Assembly (NCBI RefSeq): GCF_000208925.1 | Contig: NW_001914883.1 | Location: 63,720-116,728 of the forward strand | Direction: 5' to 3' | Length of the DNA stretch: 53,009 nucleotides | Source: Entamoeba histolytica HM-1:IMSS | Taxonomy: Eukaryota; Evosea; Mastigamoebida; Endamoebidae | Part shown: positions 50,969 to 53,009 of the stretch, piece after piece | How positions within the stretch are numbered: the first letter of the stretch is position 1 | Layout of the letters: each line of letters begins with the position of its first letter | Program-made: the position numbers and the translations under genes | Notes under the pieces: model-generated | What the model was told of the DNA's origin: nothing | The model's input: only the letters and a program-made list of their open reading frames with translations | Database searches by the model: none

Positions 50969-52300
50969 ATTTAATAATTTGAAGTTTTTTAATTTTAATT
51001 CTCCTAATTGTTTTCAACAAATGTCTTCTTGACATACCTTCTTATTTATTTTTCTTTTTTCTTATCAACACTCTTCTAATCTTCTTTTTTCTTAATCTTT
51101 GTTTTATTCTTTACAACTTATTTACATTTGTTGTTTTGATTTACCTTTCTTCTTTTCTTTTGCTCTGAACTTCTTTTATTTTTTTTTTGTTTTGGGTTGT
51201 ATAGTGTCGTGTTAGACTTTTAGTTCAATAGAATAATATATCTCATCATTTGTTTACCAGTTTGTCATAACCAGTTGCTGAAGAAAAAGTGAAGTATTAT
51301 CGTTGTTCATTCCATAAATCTCCAGGATGGTAAATATACATTACTCATAATGAATGAATCGTCAAATAATTTGAAGTACATAGGTAGTGTTTTATAACTA
51401 AACACAGTGAAGTTAATTACCTTGTCATTTGTTGAACATAATAACAACTGAAGGGACATGAGTATTTCATAATGATATTAACAAACATTGCACAGAAATA
51501 TATTATTGAATTAAGAAGTATTTCTTTTAGACTAATATAACTGAAGTTGATTAATGAGTAGAATAGACAGAATAAAATTTAATGAAAACAATAAAAAAAA
51601 GAATAAAATACAAAGAAGTAATGAAGAATGATAATACACTAAGTGAAAATGAATTTATGACATAAACTAAAAACATATAAGCAAACTCCAAGGAATAATT
51701 ACAAAACAATACATAAAAAAATAATTAATGATTTAGAAAAACTACCATTAAAAACAATAAAAACAATAAGAAATGTCCTATCAACCATCAATTGTGAAAC
51801 ATTTTTTGACAAACAAAATTAGTAAAATCGTAAAAAACAAAAATAACAAAACCGAAAAAAGATTTTATATTCAAAAGATCAAGAAATTTAATGTCATAAT
51901 AAAGAAATTCTATAATGCAATTCACATAAAAGGGGTTGGTTCATTTTTATGAGGAGAATTAAATATTTTGATATCAATAATTAACAGAAAGTTAAAAAAA
52001 CGTCATGTTAGTTGTTTTTCAAATATTTAGAAGAAAAATAATAACTTATACTATAAAATTAGTAATGAAAAAATAAGAGAAAAAGGAAAAGAAAGAAAAA
52101 AGAAATAGAAAGGTTCAATAAATGAACCAAATAAAAGAAATATCATTTCACTCTATGAAAAGAAAGAAGTAAAAAGTGAAAGAAAATCAGAAGGTTCAAA
52201 AAATTGATGTTTCAAATAATCAGGAGAAGCCACTGGAATAAGAAGATTATTCTGAACCTATTAATATCGTTTGGAATGTAAATACTGGTAATTCATTGAG
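50969..52300. other. Long gene-free region (about 1.3 kb)
   Basis: No supportable ORF or RNA gene is visible. It holds copy 2 of the 20-nt repeat (51639-51658). The stretch 51280-51560 has several loosely similar GTGAAG/CTGAAG-containing phrases, suggestive of a decayed repeat but not proven. The final 20 bp before the downstream gene includes AATTCA (about 52291), a possible initiator. Confidence 0.45.
51639..51658. repeat. 20-nt exact repeat, copy 2
   Basis: Identical in the same orientation to 20535-20554. Confidence 0.5.
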
Positions 52301-52699
52301 ATGCAAATTCAAGACAAAACCACTTTACTTAAGATATTTGATGAACAAGAATCTATTTTAAAAGAATTGTTTAGTGTTACAAGTCATTCACTTTCAATAC
52401 CTGATGGAACTTTGGGTACACATAGGTATTGGAGTAATGATGAACATACTAGATTTATGGTTTGCCTTTGTTTTCTCAATGCAACTGCTTGTAAAGGACT
52501 TCCTGTTTTAAAAATATCCAAATACGTAAAGACTAGAACATCAGTACAAGTACGAACTCACGCCCAGAAATATTTCTCAGATAAAAGGAAAATTCATCAT
52601 ACAGACCCTTTTATAATTAGTTCTATGAGAGCTGATATTGAGACATTGCGAAAAATCTTTGGGAGAGAAAAACCTGTTATGATATACCGATCTTTGTGA
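52301..52699 (+). CDS. SHAQKYF-type single-repeat Myb transcription factor
   Basis: The 132-aa protein has one Myb-like repeat. YWSNDEHTRFMVCL starts the first helix and VRTHAQKYFSDKRK forms the recognition helix with the (S/T)HAQKYF signature. That subfamily binds DNA as one repeat in plants and in Entamoeba, where members regulate development- or stress-linked genes. Only the first tryptophan of the usual three is present, with the others replaced by hydrophobic residues, as common in this class. It follows a long gene-free region. It lies on the same strand as the next gene and ends 82 bp before that gene's ATG. Confidence 0.9.
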   Translation: MQIQDKTTLLKIFDEQESILKELFSVTSHSLSIPDGTLGTHRYWSNDEHTRFMVCLCFLNATACKGLPVLKISKYVKTRTSVQVRTHAQKYFSDKRKIHHTDPFIISSMRADIETLRKIFGREKPVMIYRSL

Positions 52700-52781
52700 A
52701 ATAAAAAAAAAGAATTGTTAATTAAAAACTATTATTTGATACTTTCATTTAAAATCATTCTTTTTTTTTAGTTAAAAATCA

Positions 52782-53009
52782 ATGAGTGTGAGAAGTTCCA
52801 AATTACCAGAAACAACCTCAACCGTTTCAGAGAATCCTGATCTTATTCATCAAACTTCACAACCTCAAATTAAGGAGAATGAGCAAAATAAAATGTCAAA
52901 TCGTCCATTATTAGAACGTTTTGAACCAGGAGTATTACAAATATTTTTTAAATTCACTGTGCTTATGTTTTTAGTACCACTTCTCTTGTTCTTTGCTTTA
53001 AGAAACCCT
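52782..53009 (+). CDS. Vma21-like V-ATPase assembly protein, N-terminal part (runs off window)
   Basis: Seventy-six codons are visible from the ATG at 52782. A polar, Ser/Thr/Gln-rich N-terminus (about 52 residues) precedes a first hydrophobic helix (FTVLMFLVPLLLFFAL). The pattern with M-x-x-V/L-P-L in the first helix is that of Vma21, an ER protein with two membrane helices needed to assemble the V-ATPase membrane sector. The second helix and any retention signal lie outside the window. The long N-terminus is unlike the short yeast one. The call is moderate. Confidence 0.5.
   Translation, partial: MSVRSSKLPETTSTVSENPDLIHQTSQPQIKENEQNKMSNRPLLERFEPGVLQIFFKFTVLMFLVPLLLFFALRNP

Noticed and set aside
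1..53009. CRISPR arrays, bacterial operons, tRNA or rRNA genes
   Set aside because: No regularly spaced repeats, cloverleaf-like sequences or rRNA blocks seen. The genome is eukaryotic by intron structure.

Overview
The window is AT-rich (by eye roughly three quarters A+T) protist nuclear DNA with tightly packed genes. The organism is very probably Entamoeba, of the histolytica/dispar/nuttalli type. Four things point there. Short introns open with GTTTGT and mostly end in TAG. Genes are separated by tens to a few hundred bases. Entamoeba-style core promoter motifs (GTATTTAAA, AATGAACT) appear near start codons. The window also holds a decayed R2/R4-type LINE with a restriction-like endonuclease and a decayed CXXC-rich transmembrane kinase, two families typical of Entamoeba. 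I cannot assign the species from sequence alone. Protein calls come from motifs I recognise, not from searches.

Layout. 1-2.5 kb: the 3' end of a beta-adaptin gene, then a three-exon, membrane-anchored expansin-like gene. 3-9.1 kb: accessory, decayed DNA with a 5'-truncated LINE, an intact small Cdc25/rhodanese-type gene, and a transmembrane-kinase (TMK) pseudogene that keeps its signal peptide, Cys-rich region, membrane segment and kinase fragments in order. 9.4-19.6 kb: signalling and membrane genes, namely a RasGEF/RhoGAP-like fusion, a membrane metallophosphoesterase, a 60-aa gene with its own promoter motif, a type I membrane protein, a DFD-type AGC kinase and a dynamin. 21.2-28.2 kb: a RING-bearing HOPS/CORVET-like subunit, a coiled-coil protein and a Mon2-like protein. 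28.5-31.3 kb: a divergent eIF4E, a single-domain TLDc protein and a two-exon unknown. 31.4-41 kb: a 2036-aa Furry-like protein, a PWI splicing factor, a Rac GTPase and an RNB-like protein. 41-53 kb: a 1594-aa protein with about six TLDc-like repeats, a filamin-repeat protein, an IMPACT/YIH1 homologue, a small basic/acidic protein, an F-box-like LRR protein, Cwc15, a SHAQKYF Myb protein and the start of a Vma21-like gene.

Genes mostly occur as divergent or convergent neighbours with 18-140 bp between convergent stops. There are no operons. Themes are vesicle traffic (adaptin, dynamin, Vps/RING protein, Mon2, Vma21), small-GTPase signalling (RasGEF/RhoGAP, Rac), and RNA processing and translation (PWI, Cwc15, RNB-like, eIF4E-like, IMPACT). 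I inferred seven introns from splice motifs and reading-frame continuity. They join separate ORFs into complete genes and were decisive for the expansin-like, RasGEF, Mon2, eIF4E, PWI and 30-kb unknown genes.

No single wholly new system stands out. The most unusual items are the eIF4E-like protein lacking cap-stacking tryptophans, the anchored expansin-like protein, the six-repeat TLDc protein and the RasGEF fusion whose GAP arginine finger appears to be Asp.
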